A program made the translations under genes and the position numbers. Source: JAXGPP01 sp964436865 (GTDB lineage Bacteria; Planctomycetota; Planctomycetia; Pirellulales; Thermoguttaceae). Taken from it: a stretch of DNA of 13,088 nt. The notes beneath the pieces were generated by a model, which searched no databases, was not told the DNA's origin, and worked only from the letters and a program-made list of their open reading frames with translations. Positions 1 through 6,093 of the stretch are shown here, in pieces. Positions within the stretch are counted from its first letter, which is position 1, and each line of letters opens with the position of its first letter. The DNA lies in the NCBI GenBank assembly GCA_964436865.1, contig CAYTFK010000195.1, positions 1-13,088 of the forward strand. The letters are read 5' to 3'.

Positions 1-78
1 GTCGGCGGCCAGGGCGGGAACAGCGGCCGCGAGAACCGCGCCGCATGCCAGCAGGATCGACATCCCCCAGAATTTCAT
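1..78 (-). CDS. Exported protein, N-terminal fragment only (cut by left window edge)
   Basis: Only the first 26 codons are visible; the gene continues beyond the left edge. They encode a typical Sec signal peptide: M-K-F-W at the start, a hydrophobic stretch rich in Leu, Ala and Val (residues 7-20), and a signal peptidase I type end (P-A-L-A-A-D at residues 21-26). The ATG at 78-76 is preceded by GAGGAG with a 6-base spacer, an almost ideal ribosome binding site, so I chose it over the later in-frame Met at codon 6. A Cys at residue 12 sits in an L-L-A-C context, but it is too early and is followed by more hydrophobic sequence, so a lipoprotein is unlikely. The gene starts 76 bases after the stop of the GH28-like gene on the same strand and is probably cotranscribed with it. 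The mature protein is not visible, so no function can be given. Confidence 0.72.
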   Translation of the reverse strand, partial: MKFWGMSILLACGAVLAAAVPALAAD

Positions 79-154
79 CAGATGCTCCTCGTAGGTTCCC
101 ATTACCCTCGCGACTTCGCCACCGCACGTCCTGCCGCTTGAATCGAACAGGGAC

Positions 155-1687
155 TCAGGACGGCGGGGGCGAGAACTGCACGTCACTGACATGGGGGCCG
201 ATCGTGAGCCCGGCTTCCTGGGCGTTGCCGGCCGGCTTGCCGTTGAACCGCAGGTTCTCGATCGTCACTCCAGCCACGTCGTGCTCGGCGTCGAAACCGC
301 GGAACGACGACGGCGGCAGGAGCGGGCTGATCACTTCGATGTCCTTGAACAGCACGTTGCGAACGGTGCCGCGCTCGGCGTCCTTGGAGTAATTGTTCTT
401 GCGGATTACGATCTCCAGCAGCGTCGGGCAATAGCGGTCGTCGGCTGCGGCCGTGTACTGTTCCTCGCGGCTCTGCTGCATCCGCGGACGCGGGTTCCAA
501 GGGTCGATCTCCACGCGGATGTTCTCGTAGCGGATGTCGCGGATCGCCGCGCGGTCGCCGTGCTGGATGTCCATGGCGATGTGCGTGGTCCGCACGATGT
601 CGCAATCTTCGAAAACCACGTTGGCGATTTCCGGCGCGCAGGTCTCGGCGCCGATTTCCATCGCGCGGCCCCAATCGCACCACACCACGCAGTGGCGGAA
701 GCTGACGTTGCGCACGGGCCGCTCGTCGAATGAGGCCCGGCCGGCCTTGAGCCCCTTGATCACCAGCGCGTCGTCGAAGGCCCGCACGAAGCAGTCGCGC
801 ACTGCAACGTCCTGGCTGTTGCAGATGTCGATCCCGTCGGCATTGTAGCGCCACAGGCCGACGAGCTTGACGCCGTCGATCGTTGCCTCGCGGCAGCCGA
901 ACAGGCTCAAGCACCAGACGTCCGGGTCGCGCATCACGATCCCCTCGATGCGGATTCCGGAGCAGGCCGAGAGGCGGATGGCGCCGCCCCCCACGCCGCG
1001 CTCGAACGGTCCCACATCGAGGATCCCGCGCCCGGCGATGCGGATATTCGACGCGCCACTGGCGTGGATGCTTCCGTACACCACCGCCCCGCCTGCCAGG
1101 TAGACGGTCTCGTTGCTCTCGAGTACGATCCTCCCCGGCCGGTGAACGCCCGGACCGAAATACCGAACGCCGGGTGCGTCGGCCGCCGGCACGTCCTTCT
1201 CCGGCGGGCTGGGCAGCAGGTGCAGCGCGTGGTGCATGCCGTTCACCTCGACGATCACCGCGCCGGGACGCTCGAGCGTGAAGGAGATCCGGTCACCGTC
1301 AATTGCCGGCCGGATTCCCAGCGACAGCGGCCGCACCGTGACCGACTCGATCGCCCGCCGCGACCGCACCTCGACCTGCGCCGGCCCTTGCATGTCCCAG
1401 CAGGCGAAGCCGGCCAGTTCGGTCTGGTCCACCGGACGCTGGTATCCTGGCCAGACCTGGTTCAGCGGAACGGCCGACACCCGGCAGGCGTAGACCGGGA
1501 CCGGCTGGCCGCCAATCGTGAGTTCGTAATGCTCGTCGAGTGCTTCGCCCTCCGGAACCGGCCAGGTCCGCATGGCTGCTGCGGCGGCAGTTTGCGGATT
1601 TTCGCCCGCGGCGGCCGCCGTCCGGGCGGCAAATAGCGACGAAAACATCACGGCGGCGAGGCCGGCAATCAGCATGGCTCTTGTCAT
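155..1687 (-). CDS. Exported GH28-like right-handed beta-helix protein (polygalacturonase-type fold)
   Basis: This 510-residue protein has a Sec signal peptide (residues 1-27, Ala-rich cleavage region). Residues about 40-160 form a beta-rich N-terminal domain. From about 190 to 500 it has the short irregular beta-strand repeats of the pectin-lyase fold, such as R-I-E-G-I at 246-250 and I-R-Y-E-N-I at 385-390. GH28-like signatures are N-A-D-G-I-D at 282-287 (family NTD motif) and F-D-D-A at 304-307, whose paired Asp (305, 306) correspond to the catalytic acids. The family G-H-G and R-I-K motifs are not recognisable: the expected positions read G-R-A-M-E-I-G (340-346) and M-D-I-Q (372-375). It may therefore cleave another uronic-acid or deoxy-sugar linkage, or belong to a neighbouring beta-helix family. 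The ATG follows GGAG by 7 bases. A strong promoter lies about 570 bases upstream. The fold and export are fairly certain; the substrate is not. Confidence 0.85.
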   Translation of the reverse strand: MTRAMLIAGLAAVMFSSLFAARTAAAAGENPQTAAAAAMRTWPVPEGEALDEHYELTIGGQPVPVYACRVSAVPLNQVWPGYQRPVDQTELAGFACWDMQGPAQVEVRSRRAIESVTVRPLSLGIRPAIDGDRISFTLERPGAVIVEVNGMHHALHLLPSPPEKDVPAADAPGVRYFGPGVHRPGRIVLESNETVYLAGGAVVYGSIHASGASNIRIAGRGILDVGPFERGVGGGAIRLSACSGIRIEGIVMRDPDVWCLSLFGCREATIDGVKLVGLWRYNADGIDICNSQDVAVRDCFVRAFDDALVIKGLKAGRASFDERPVRNVSFRHCVVWCDWGRAMEIGAETCAPEIANVVFEDCDIVRTTHIAMDIQHGDRAAIRDIRYENIRVEIDPWNPRPRMQQSREEQYTAAADDRYCPTLLEIVIRKNNYSKDAERGTVRNVLFKDIEVISPLLPPSSFRGFDAEHDVAGVTIENLRFNGKPAGNAQEAGLTIGPHVSDVQFSPPPS

Positions 1688-1958
1688 TGATCAACTCCGC
1701 TGGCTCAGAGACGTGTTGGCTTGGCTGCGATCGGTCTTGCCGACGCCCCATGATAGCCCGAGAACCGCACCCGTGACACAGGTCGGTCGCAGTCACGATG
1801 GCTTGGTTCGAACGCGGGGAGGGGAAGGTGGTTCACGGCTGCAAGGATCGGCGGCAAAATGCACGGGCAGGCTCGTGGCATCCGGCATCCGGGGGCCTGA
1901 AGCGAAACGCCCCTTGCCGGTGTTTCGGTTCGTTGCGACGCGAGCTGCGGCGGTAAGT

Positions 1959-2249
1959 TCATGCACCGAAAGGCTTTCGCGAAAGGACAGTCAACGCAAG
2001 TGCTTCTACCCCTATTGGCTTCAGTGTTGAAGTTCCCAGAGGGGTGTCGGAGCGGAGAGCCCCAGTCGAGAGCCCGGAGGCCCTCGGACGCCGCCGAACT
2101 AGCGCCGCGGAGCGGCCGCGGTACGCGCAGGGAGCGAGCGCGTGGCCGCCAACGCGGCGCTGGCAAGTATGTCGATTTTTCAATGAACGAACACGCGCCG
2201 CCGCCCGCGTTTCGGGCAGCGACGTGCCGGCGGCGCGGGAGACCGTCAT
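1959..2249 (-). CDS. Doubtful 96-residue basic ORF
   Basis: The ATG at 2249 lies only about 5 bases past the predicted transcription start of the strong minus-strand promoter, so if translated it would be close to leaderless. The product is very rich in Arg, Ala and Ser, and I see no domain, signal peptide or membrane helix. There is no upstream Shine-Dalgarno sequence. The region is also open in other frames on both strands and holds strong inverted repeats, so a structured RNA or repeat read by chance as protein is at least as likely. I list it because the promoter points straight at it. Confidence 0.15.
   Translation of the reverse strand: MTVSRAAGTSLPETRAAARVRSLKNRHTCQRRVGGHALAPCAYRGRSAALVRRRPRASGLSTGALRSDTPLGTSTLKPIGVEALALTVLSRKPFGA
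2008..2045. repeat. Nested inverted repeat (two-step stem-loop) in the leader
   Basis: An outer pair, ACCCCT at 2008-2013 and AGGGGT at 2040-2045, encloses an inner perfect 5-bp stem, CTTCA at 2019-2023 and TGAAG at 2028-2032, closed by a 4-base loop. The two stems are separated by a 5- and 7-base internal loop. It lies inside the predicted minus-strand leader of the GH28-like gene and would fold on either strand. Function is unknown. Short stems like this arise by chance, so the support is its nesting and its position. Confidence 0.45.
2101..2161. repeat. 61-base long imperfect hairpin, about 21 paired bases
   Basis: Three successive perfect arms pair across an AGGGAGCGA loop (2129-2137): AGCGCCGCG (2101-2109) with CGCGGCGCT (2153-2161), GCGGCC (2112-2117) with GGCCGC (2144-2149), and ACGCGC (2123-2128) with GCGCGT (2138-2143). 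They are broken by a 2/3-base internal loop and one 5-base bulge. This is the strongest secondary structure seen in the window outside genes. Candidates are an element of a structured leader RNA, a small RNA, or a REP-like dispersed palindromic element. No T-tract follows on either strand, so it is not an intrinsic terminator. GC-rich sequence makes long stems easier to form by chance, which limits confidence in function but not in the repeat itself. Confidence 0.6.
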
Positions 2250-2260
2250 CGCCGACCAAT

Positions 2261-2290
2261 AGTATACCCGTGTTCATGTATTTTTGTCAA
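2261..2290 (-). promoter_or_regulatory. Near-consensus sigma70-type promoter reading toward the GH28-like gene
   Basis: On the minus strand a perfect -35 box TTGACA (2290-2285) is followed after 18 bases by TATACT (2266-2261), one mismatch from the -10 consensus. Transcription should start near 2254. The locally AT-rich stretch stands out in a GC-rich window. The nearest well-supported gene downstream is the GH28-like gene at 1687, giving a leader of about 570 bases. The spacing is 1 base longer than optimal. Activity in this host is inferred from the consensus only. Confidence 0.6.
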
Positions 2291-2296
2291 TACAAG

Positions 2297-2318
2297 AACC
2301 GGCCGGATTTGGCCGGTT
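2297..2318 (-). terminator. 8-bp perfect hairpin, possible weak terminator for the MFS gene
   Basis: AACCGGCC (2297-2304) and GGCCGGTT (2311-2318) form a perfect 8-bp stem with a 6-base loop. On the minus strand the stem is followed by CTTGTATTG, moderately T-rich but without a clean T-run. It sits about 135 bases after the transporter stop and directly before the -35 box of the promoter above, where a terminator separating the two transcription units would be expected. It could instead be an operator-like palindrome for that promoter. Confidence 0.35.
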
Positions 2319-2349
2319 TCTGGGAAGTTTCTGGAGGGGGTGGGGCACG

Positions 2350-2415
2350 CGCCCATGCTGGGCGTTTGAACAGGCCAGCCTGCGACGGACGCTGGCGCTA
2401 CGTCGAGCGAGACGT
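2350..2415. repeat. Three consecutive small stem-loops downstream of the MFS gene
   Basis: Three perfect inverted repeats follow one another: CGCCCA/TGGGCG with a 3-base loop (2350-2364), GCCAGC/GCTGGC with an 11-base loop (2374-2396), and ACGTC/GACGT with a 6-base loop (2400-2415). None is followed by a T-tract on the minus strand. Together they could form the structured 3' end of the operon mRNA. Individually each is short enough to be chance. Confidence 0.35.
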
Positions 2416-2453
2416 TCGGGCCTCACATGAATCCGGATTGGCAACTGTGTGAC

Positions 2454-3890
2454 TCACGTTCTCTTCCACGAATCGGCGATCTCTTCAAGCGTGCGTCCCT
2501 TCGTCTCCGGCATCATCACAAGCCCGAACAGAAACGAAAGGAGACACACGCCCGTAAACAGCCAGAAGGCCCCGCCCACCGACCCGACCAGCCTGGTCGA
2601 AAGGCTGGTAATCGCCGGAAATAGATAGGCCCCACTGAAAATGGCGATCCACAGGAACGTGGTGGTCACCGAAACCGCCTTGGCCCGGATCCGGGTGGGG
2701 AACAACTCCGACATCATCAACCAGGGAATGCCTCCCAAGGCTATGCCATGCGGAACGGTACACAAGACGATCACCAGCAAGACCAGAGGCCCTCTGATTT
2801 GTAAATGGAACACGAGTCCCGTCACCGCCGTAATCGCAGCCATCAGGAGCGACGCGAACAGCCACAGCGGCCGCCGGCCGACGCGGTCCATGAGCACCAG
2901 CGAAACAACCGTCATCAACCCCATGAAACCGTAGGTCACCGCAAACTGAAGGATGGCCCGGGCGCGGTCGTCCATTCCCGACATTTCAAACAGCATGGGT
3001 ATGTAGCCGCCGATCACGCTCCAGCCGGTCCAGTTGTTGAACAGCGCCAGGAGCAGACCGACCGCCAAGGCATAGCGCATGCCCGGAGCAAACAACTCGG
3101 CCCAGCCGCCTGCCTCCTGTTCCAGTGAGGCTTTGATCTCGTCCATCTCCCGCTCGGCGTACTCGGGTCCGTCGATCCTCGTGAGCACCTCAGAGGCCTC
3201 GGCGTAGCGGCCCTTCTGGGCAAGCCAGCGAGGGCTTCGCGGAAGCCGAAAAACAAAGGTCACAAACAGCAGAACGGCAACGGTCTCCGAAGCGAACATC
3301 CACCGCCATGGTTGCTGCCAGGCAGTCGCCGATGCGCCGTTGCCATGCGGCAGCGACATCACGATCAGGTAACCGATCGCCGGCGCGGCAATGTGCCCCA
3401 CGACGATCGCCAGTTGATACATCAACCCCAGGCCTCCCCGCCTCGCTGGCGGCGCAACCTCTGCGATGTACATTGGCGACGCGATCGAGCATAGTCCCAC
3501 CCCCAACCCGCCGATGGCGCGGAAGATGTTGAAGACCGTCAAGGTCGCATCCTCCGGCACGTTCGGCCAAACGTCGGGCGCGGCAGTGAATACCGCGCTG
3601 ACTGCCAACAGAAACGCGGCCACGATCATCGTCCGTTTGCGGCCGATTGCGTCACAAAGCCAGGCGCCGAGGAAAGGGCCGAAAATGCACCCCAGCACAG
3701 CGCTGGCCGTGGCGAAGCCGAGTTGGGCGTCGTCCAGGTGAAACTGATCGCGCAGGTAGATGTTCGCCGCGCCGATCATCCCCAGATCGAAGCCGAACAG
3801 AAAGCCGCCAATCGCCGCCACGAAAGCGATGAAACGGACGTACGCCCGCCGCGATTCGCCGTCACCCGAGTCTCGCCGCTCCGGATCCAT
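2454..3890 (-). CDS. MFS sugar porter (sugar/H+ symporter family)
   Basis: This 478-residue inner-membrane transporter has about 12 hydrophobic segments. Sugar-porter signatures appear in order: G-x4-D-x2-G-R-K-R between helices 2 and 3 (75-86), R-A-I-G-G-L-G-V-G in helix 4 (124-132), Y-I-A-E-V-A-P-P-A-R-R-G (141-152), P-R-S-P-R-W-L after helix 6 (217-223), D-R-V-G-R-R-P (335-341), and the C-terminal P-E-T-K-G-R-T-L-E-E-I (461-471). The helix 7 sugar-contact motif, usually Q-Q-x-x-G-x-N, reads N-N-W-T-G-W (285-290), so the substrate may not be a standard hexose. I start it at the ATG at 3890, preceded by GGGAGG with a 6-base spacer. An in-frame ATG 45 bases upstream lacks such a site. It is probably the last gene of the SDR-cupin-hydrolase-SDR operon and is expected to import that pathway's substrate. 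Confidence 0.93.
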   Translation of the reverse strand: MDPERRDSGDGESRRAYVRFIAFVAAIGGFLFGFDLGMIGAANIYLRDQFHLDDAQLGFATASAVLGCIFGPFLGAWLCDAIGRKRTMIVAAFLLAVSAVFTAAPDVWPNVPEDATLTVFNIFRAIGGLGVGLCSIASPMYIAEVAPPARRGGLGLMYQLAIVVGHIAAPAIGYLIVMSLPHGNGASATAWQQPWRWMFASETVAVLLFVTFVFRLPRSPRWLAQKGRYAEASEVLTRIDGPEYAEREMDEIKASLEQEAGGWAELFAPGMRYALAVGLLLALFNNWTGWSVIGGYIPMLFEMSGMDDRARAILQFAVTYGFMGLMTVVSLVLMDRVGRRPLWLFASLLMAAITAVTGLVFHLQIRGPLVLLVIVLCTVPHGIALGGIPWLMMSELFPTRIRAKAVSVTTTFLWIAIFSGAYLFPAITSLSTRLVGSVGGAFWLFTGVCLLSFLFGLVMMPETKGRTLEEIADSWKRT

Positions 3891-3954
3891 GCTGGACCTC
3901 CCGACCGAACCTGCGATCGAACGCCGCAAGCGCACTCGGCGCGACCTGCGCGGA

Positions 3955-3976
3955 GATCGGCCGGAGGCGGCCGATC
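3955..3976 (-). promoter_or_regulatory. Perfect 9-bp GC-rich hairpin between SDR and MFS genes
   Basis: GATCGGCCG (3955-3963) and CGGCCGATC (3968-3976) form a perfect 9-bp stem with a 4-base loop, 19 bases after the SDR stop in the 105-base gap before the transporter. No T-run follows on the minus strand, so full intrinsic termination is unlikely. It is well placed to act as an mRNA stability or processing element that sets enzyme and transporter levels apart. Confidence 0.45.
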
Positions 3977-3995
3977 CATCCCCTCACGCCCCGCG

Positions 3996-4838
3996 TCATA
4001 CGCCGGGGACATAGCCCGTGCCAAAACGATTCTTCGAACGTCCGCGGAAATCGGGGAACAGCGACATCAACGCCGTCGTCCCCCCGTCGGCCACCACTGT
4101 CTGCCCGACGATGAACTCGGCGTCGTCGGAGCAGAGGAATACGGCCAGGCGGGCGATGTCCAGCGGATCGCCGGCGCGGCCCAGGGGGACCGCGTTTCGC
4201 GCGGCTTCCCGGGCCGATTCCTCCCCAAAGCCGGGAATGGCTTTGTAGTAATTTTCCACGGTGACCCAACCGGGAGCAATCGCATTGACGCGGATGCCGC
4301 GATGCGCCAGTTCCACTGCCAAAGCCCTGGTATAGGCCATGATCGCCCCCTTGGTGCCGGCATAGACGGAGTGCTCCGGAGCGCCCTGCAAGCCGTGAAC
4401 TGACGTAAGATTGCACACCACGCCCCGTGCGCGCGGCAGCATGTCGCGCACGATCTCCTGCGTGAGGAAGAACTGCGCGCGGATGTTTACGTTGTACAGC
4501 AGGTCGAACTGCTCGGGGGTGACCTCCAAGAACGGCTTGTTGAGCGTGATGCCCGAGTTGTTTACCAGGCAGTCGACGCCACCCAGAAACTCGACTGCCT
4601 GTCGGGCCACGTGTGCTACCCGGTCCAAGTCGTCGAAATCCGCCTGAACCACGATCGCCCGCCGGTCCAGCGCTCGAATCTCCTCGGCTGCCGATTCGGC
4701 CCCCGCCGTGCTATGGGCGCAGTGGAGCACCACATCGGCCCCCTGGCGGGCAAACTCCAGCGCAATCTCACGTCCAATGCCCGTGCCGGCGCCGGTGACC
4801 AGTGCGCGTTTGCCGGTGAGTCTCCCGTTGGTGCTCAT
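3996..4838 (-). CDS. SDR-family NAD(P)-dependent oxidoreductase
   Basis: This 280-residue classical short-chain dehydrogenase/reductase has a Rossmann glycine motif T-G-A-G-T-G-I-G (15-22), N-N-S-G (93-96), and an intact catalytic tetrad N118, S146, Y159 and K163 (Y-A-G-T-K). It is expected to oxidise or reduce a hydroxyl/keto group on a sugar or sugar acid in the cytosol. The family members closest in feel are KduD-like and glucose-dehydrogenase-like SDRs. It has an unusual tail of about 28 residues after the usual D-G-G end, finishing G-Y-V-P-G-V. The frame stays open far upstream, inside the previous gene. I chose the ATG at 4838 because it lies only 5 bases after the UlaG-like stop and 13 residues before the glycine motif begins. 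The ribosome site is weak (GGAA, 10 bases away), suggesting translational coupling. Substrate unknown. Confidence 0.92.
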   Translation of the reverse strand: MSTNGRLTGKRALVTGAGTGIGREIALEFARQGADVVLHCAHSTAGAESAAEEIRALDRRAIVVQADFDDLDRVAHVARQAVEFLGGVDCLVNNSGITLNKPFLEVTPEQFDLLYNVNIRAQFFLTQEIVRDMLPRARGVVCNLTSVHGLQGAPEHSVYAGTKGAIMAYTRALAVELAHRGIRVNAIAPGWVTVENYYKAIPGFGEESAREAARNAVPLGRAGDPLDIARLAVFLCSDDAEFIVGQTVVADGGTTALMSLFPDFRGRSKNRFGTGYVPGV

Positions 4839-4843
4839 TGTGC

Positions 4844-5644
4844 TTATTCCGGGTAGGTAAACGGTTGACCATGCTCGAGTTGGCGGTATCGTTCGCCGAT
4901 GCCTTCCACGATCAAATTGGTGCGCAGCAACTGCGGAGGCAGGCTGTTGTCGGGAAACATGTCGTAGTGGCAGGGGATCGCAACCTGCACGTCCAGTTCC
5001 CGCGCCAGGCGCGCCGCCTCGATCGGTCCCATGTTGCGGAAGGCCGGGTTGATGACCGAGACGAGCACGTCCGGCTTGTGAGGACCGACGGAGATCGCCA
5101 GCAATTCGTGATACGCCGTGTCGCCGGTGAAGTAAACCGAACATCCGCCACCGACACGCACCAGGTAGCCCACGTGGGTCAGGTCGTCGCCGCTGAATGG
5201 AATCGCAAACGTCGCGCGGATCTCCAGGTCGCCGACCGTCGTGACCTTGTTCGGCCAGGTCATCAGGATCTCGTCCGGCGGCACATCCAGTTGCCTCAGC
5301 CTTTCGGCCGTCTCCGCCGGCGCAAGATACGGCCCTGTGCCCCCCGCGGCCCGATACGCCGCCAGCGTCTCGGGATCCAGGTGATCCGCATGGCTGTGTG
5401 TCATCGCATACAGGTCAACCCCAACCAGATCGCCAGCCGACAAGGGAGGCGGCACCAGGCGGTCCAGGTTCAAACCGCTCGCTTCGCCGATCGCCTTGGC
5501 GGAATTCGACAGATAGGGATCGATAACCACGAGTCTGCCCGCCGGGCTCTTGATCACAAACCCGGTCTGCCCCAACCACCAGAGCGTGAGCGACTGCGGC
5601 GGCACCTGATGGTCCTGGAGTTGCCTGGCGGAAAGCGTCTCCAT
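4844..5644 (-). CDS. UlaG-like metallo-beta-lactamase-fold hydrolase (lactonase type)
   Basis: This 266-residue cytosolic protein has the metallo-beta-lactamase fold. The metal-binding motif H-S-H-A-D-H is at 83-88, a further ligand region G-D-T at 174-176 (F-T-G-D-T), and a C-terminal His in P-C-H-Y-D (224-228). Strands such as L-W-W-L-G-Q-T-G-F (21-29) followed by I-D-P-Y-L match the UlaG/ascorbate-6-phosphate lactonase branch. That branch hydrolyses sugar lactones; the exact substrate here is inferred only. The ATG at 5644 is preceded by GAGGAG with a 5-base spacer and lies 9 bases after the cupin stop. Between two dehydrogenases, a lactonase would open the lactone made by sugar oxidation. 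Other members of this fold act on phosphodiesters or N-acyl compounds, so the lactonase role is moderate confidence. Confidence 0.88.
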   Translation of the reverse strand: METLSARQLQDHQVPPQSLTLWWLGQTGFVIKSPAGRLVVIDPYLSNSAKAIGEASGLNLDRLVPPPLSAGDLVGVDLYAMTHSHADHLDPETLAAYRAAGGTGPYLAPAETAERLRQLDVPPDEILMTWPNKVTTVGDLEIRATFAIPFSGDDLTHVGYLVRVGGGCSVYFTGDTAYHELLAISVGPHKPDVLVSVINPAFRNMGPIEAARLARELDVQVAIPCHYDMFPDNSLPPQLLRTNLIVEGIGERYRQLEHGQPFTYPE

Positions 5645-5653
5645 GATGGCTCC

Positions 5654-6076
5654 TCACGGATTCGGCGGAGAAGTGGCGATCAGCACCACCAGCGGTTCAG
5701 TTCCCGTGTTCTCGATTCCATGCACGCACCACGGCGGAAGATAGACGAAATCGCCCTTCTTGACATCGCGCTGAAAATTGCTGAAAGTCATCCGACCGCA
5801 GCCTTCGAGGATACAATACGTCTCCTCCGTCTCGTGCGAGCCAGGTTCCAGCACGGCATGGGGCGGAACATAAAACATCACCAGGCCCATGTTCTTCGCC
5901 GGCGCCCGCGGATTGACGGGGTGCACCACGCGCACTCCCAACCCGTGGCAATTCGGGTAGGCCACCGGCACCCCTTCTTGAACCGTCACGATCATCGGGT
6001 CGACCGAGTGCTCCGGCTTGGGAATCGCCGGCGGCCTGTCGCCCTGGTAACTCTTGAAAAGCGTGATTTTGGCCAT
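5654..6076 (-). CDS. Single-domain cupin protein
   Basis: This 140-residue small cupin covers one conserved beta-barrel at about 60-135. Cupin motif 1 reads P-G-S-H-E-T-E-E-T-Y-x4-G (78-92): H81 and E85 fit the second His and the Glu, while the usual first His position holds Gly79. Motif 2 reads G-D-F-V-Y-L-P-P-W-C-V-H-G-I-E-N (108-123), with H119 as a metal ligand. The metal site would thus have three protein ligands instead of four. The start has AAGGAG with a 5-base spacer, 17 bases after the SDR stop. Cupins of this size in sugar operons include KdgF-type uronate cyclisation factors, sugar isomerases and epimerases. KdgF would suit a GH28/SDR setting, but the His arrangement does not clearly match it, so I give no symbol. 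Confidence 0.88.
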   Translation of the reverse strand: MAKITLFKSYQGDRPPAIPKPEHSVDPMIVTVQEGVPVAYPNCHGLGVRVVHPVNPRAPAKNMGLVMFYVPPHAVLEPGSHETEETYCILEGCGRMTFSNFQRDVKKGDFVYLPPWCVHGIENTGTEPLVVLIATSPPNP

Positions 6077-6093
6077 GCTTTCTCCTTGCCGAT

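Larger units (their letters stand above)
1688..2453. other. 766-base intergenic region rich in stem-loops
   Basis: No convincing gene is seen between the GH28-like gene and the MFS transporter. Reading frames are open on both strands, but overlapping ones occur in several frames, which is expected at this GC content. The stretch contains a near-consensus minus-strand promoter (2261-2290), an 8-bp hairpin just upstream of it, a series of smaller hairpins at 2350-2415 nearer the transporter, and a structured leader. Inside the leader are inverted repeats at 2008-2045 and 2101-2161, a 12-base palindrome at 1974-1985, a 6-bp inverted repeat at 1903-1908/1922-1927, and a 7-base tandem duplication (GGCATCC at 1877-1883 and 1884-1890). 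From about 1690 to 1870 I see nothing beyond the ribosome binding site of the downstream gene. A small RNA gene or dispersed repeat is possible but not recognised. Confidence 0.7.

Noticed and set aside
1805..1813. GGTTCGAAC resembling the T-arm of a tRNA
   Set aside because: The bases on either side do not form a 5-bp T stem on either strand, and no matching acceptor, D or anticodon arms are found at the required distances.
1877..1890. Tandem GGCATCC duplication
   Set aside because: Only two 7-base copies; too short and too few to treat as a functional repeat.
3891..3935. Upstream ATG that would extend the MFS transporter by 15 residues
   Set aside because: It has no good ribosome site, whereas the ATG at 3890 has GGGAGG with ideal spacing and gives a normal sugar-porter N terminus.
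4839..5144. Long open extension upstream of the second SDR, inside the UlaG-like gene
   Set aside because: It is out of frame with the well-supported metallo-hydrolase and has no SDR homology; it reflects high GC content.
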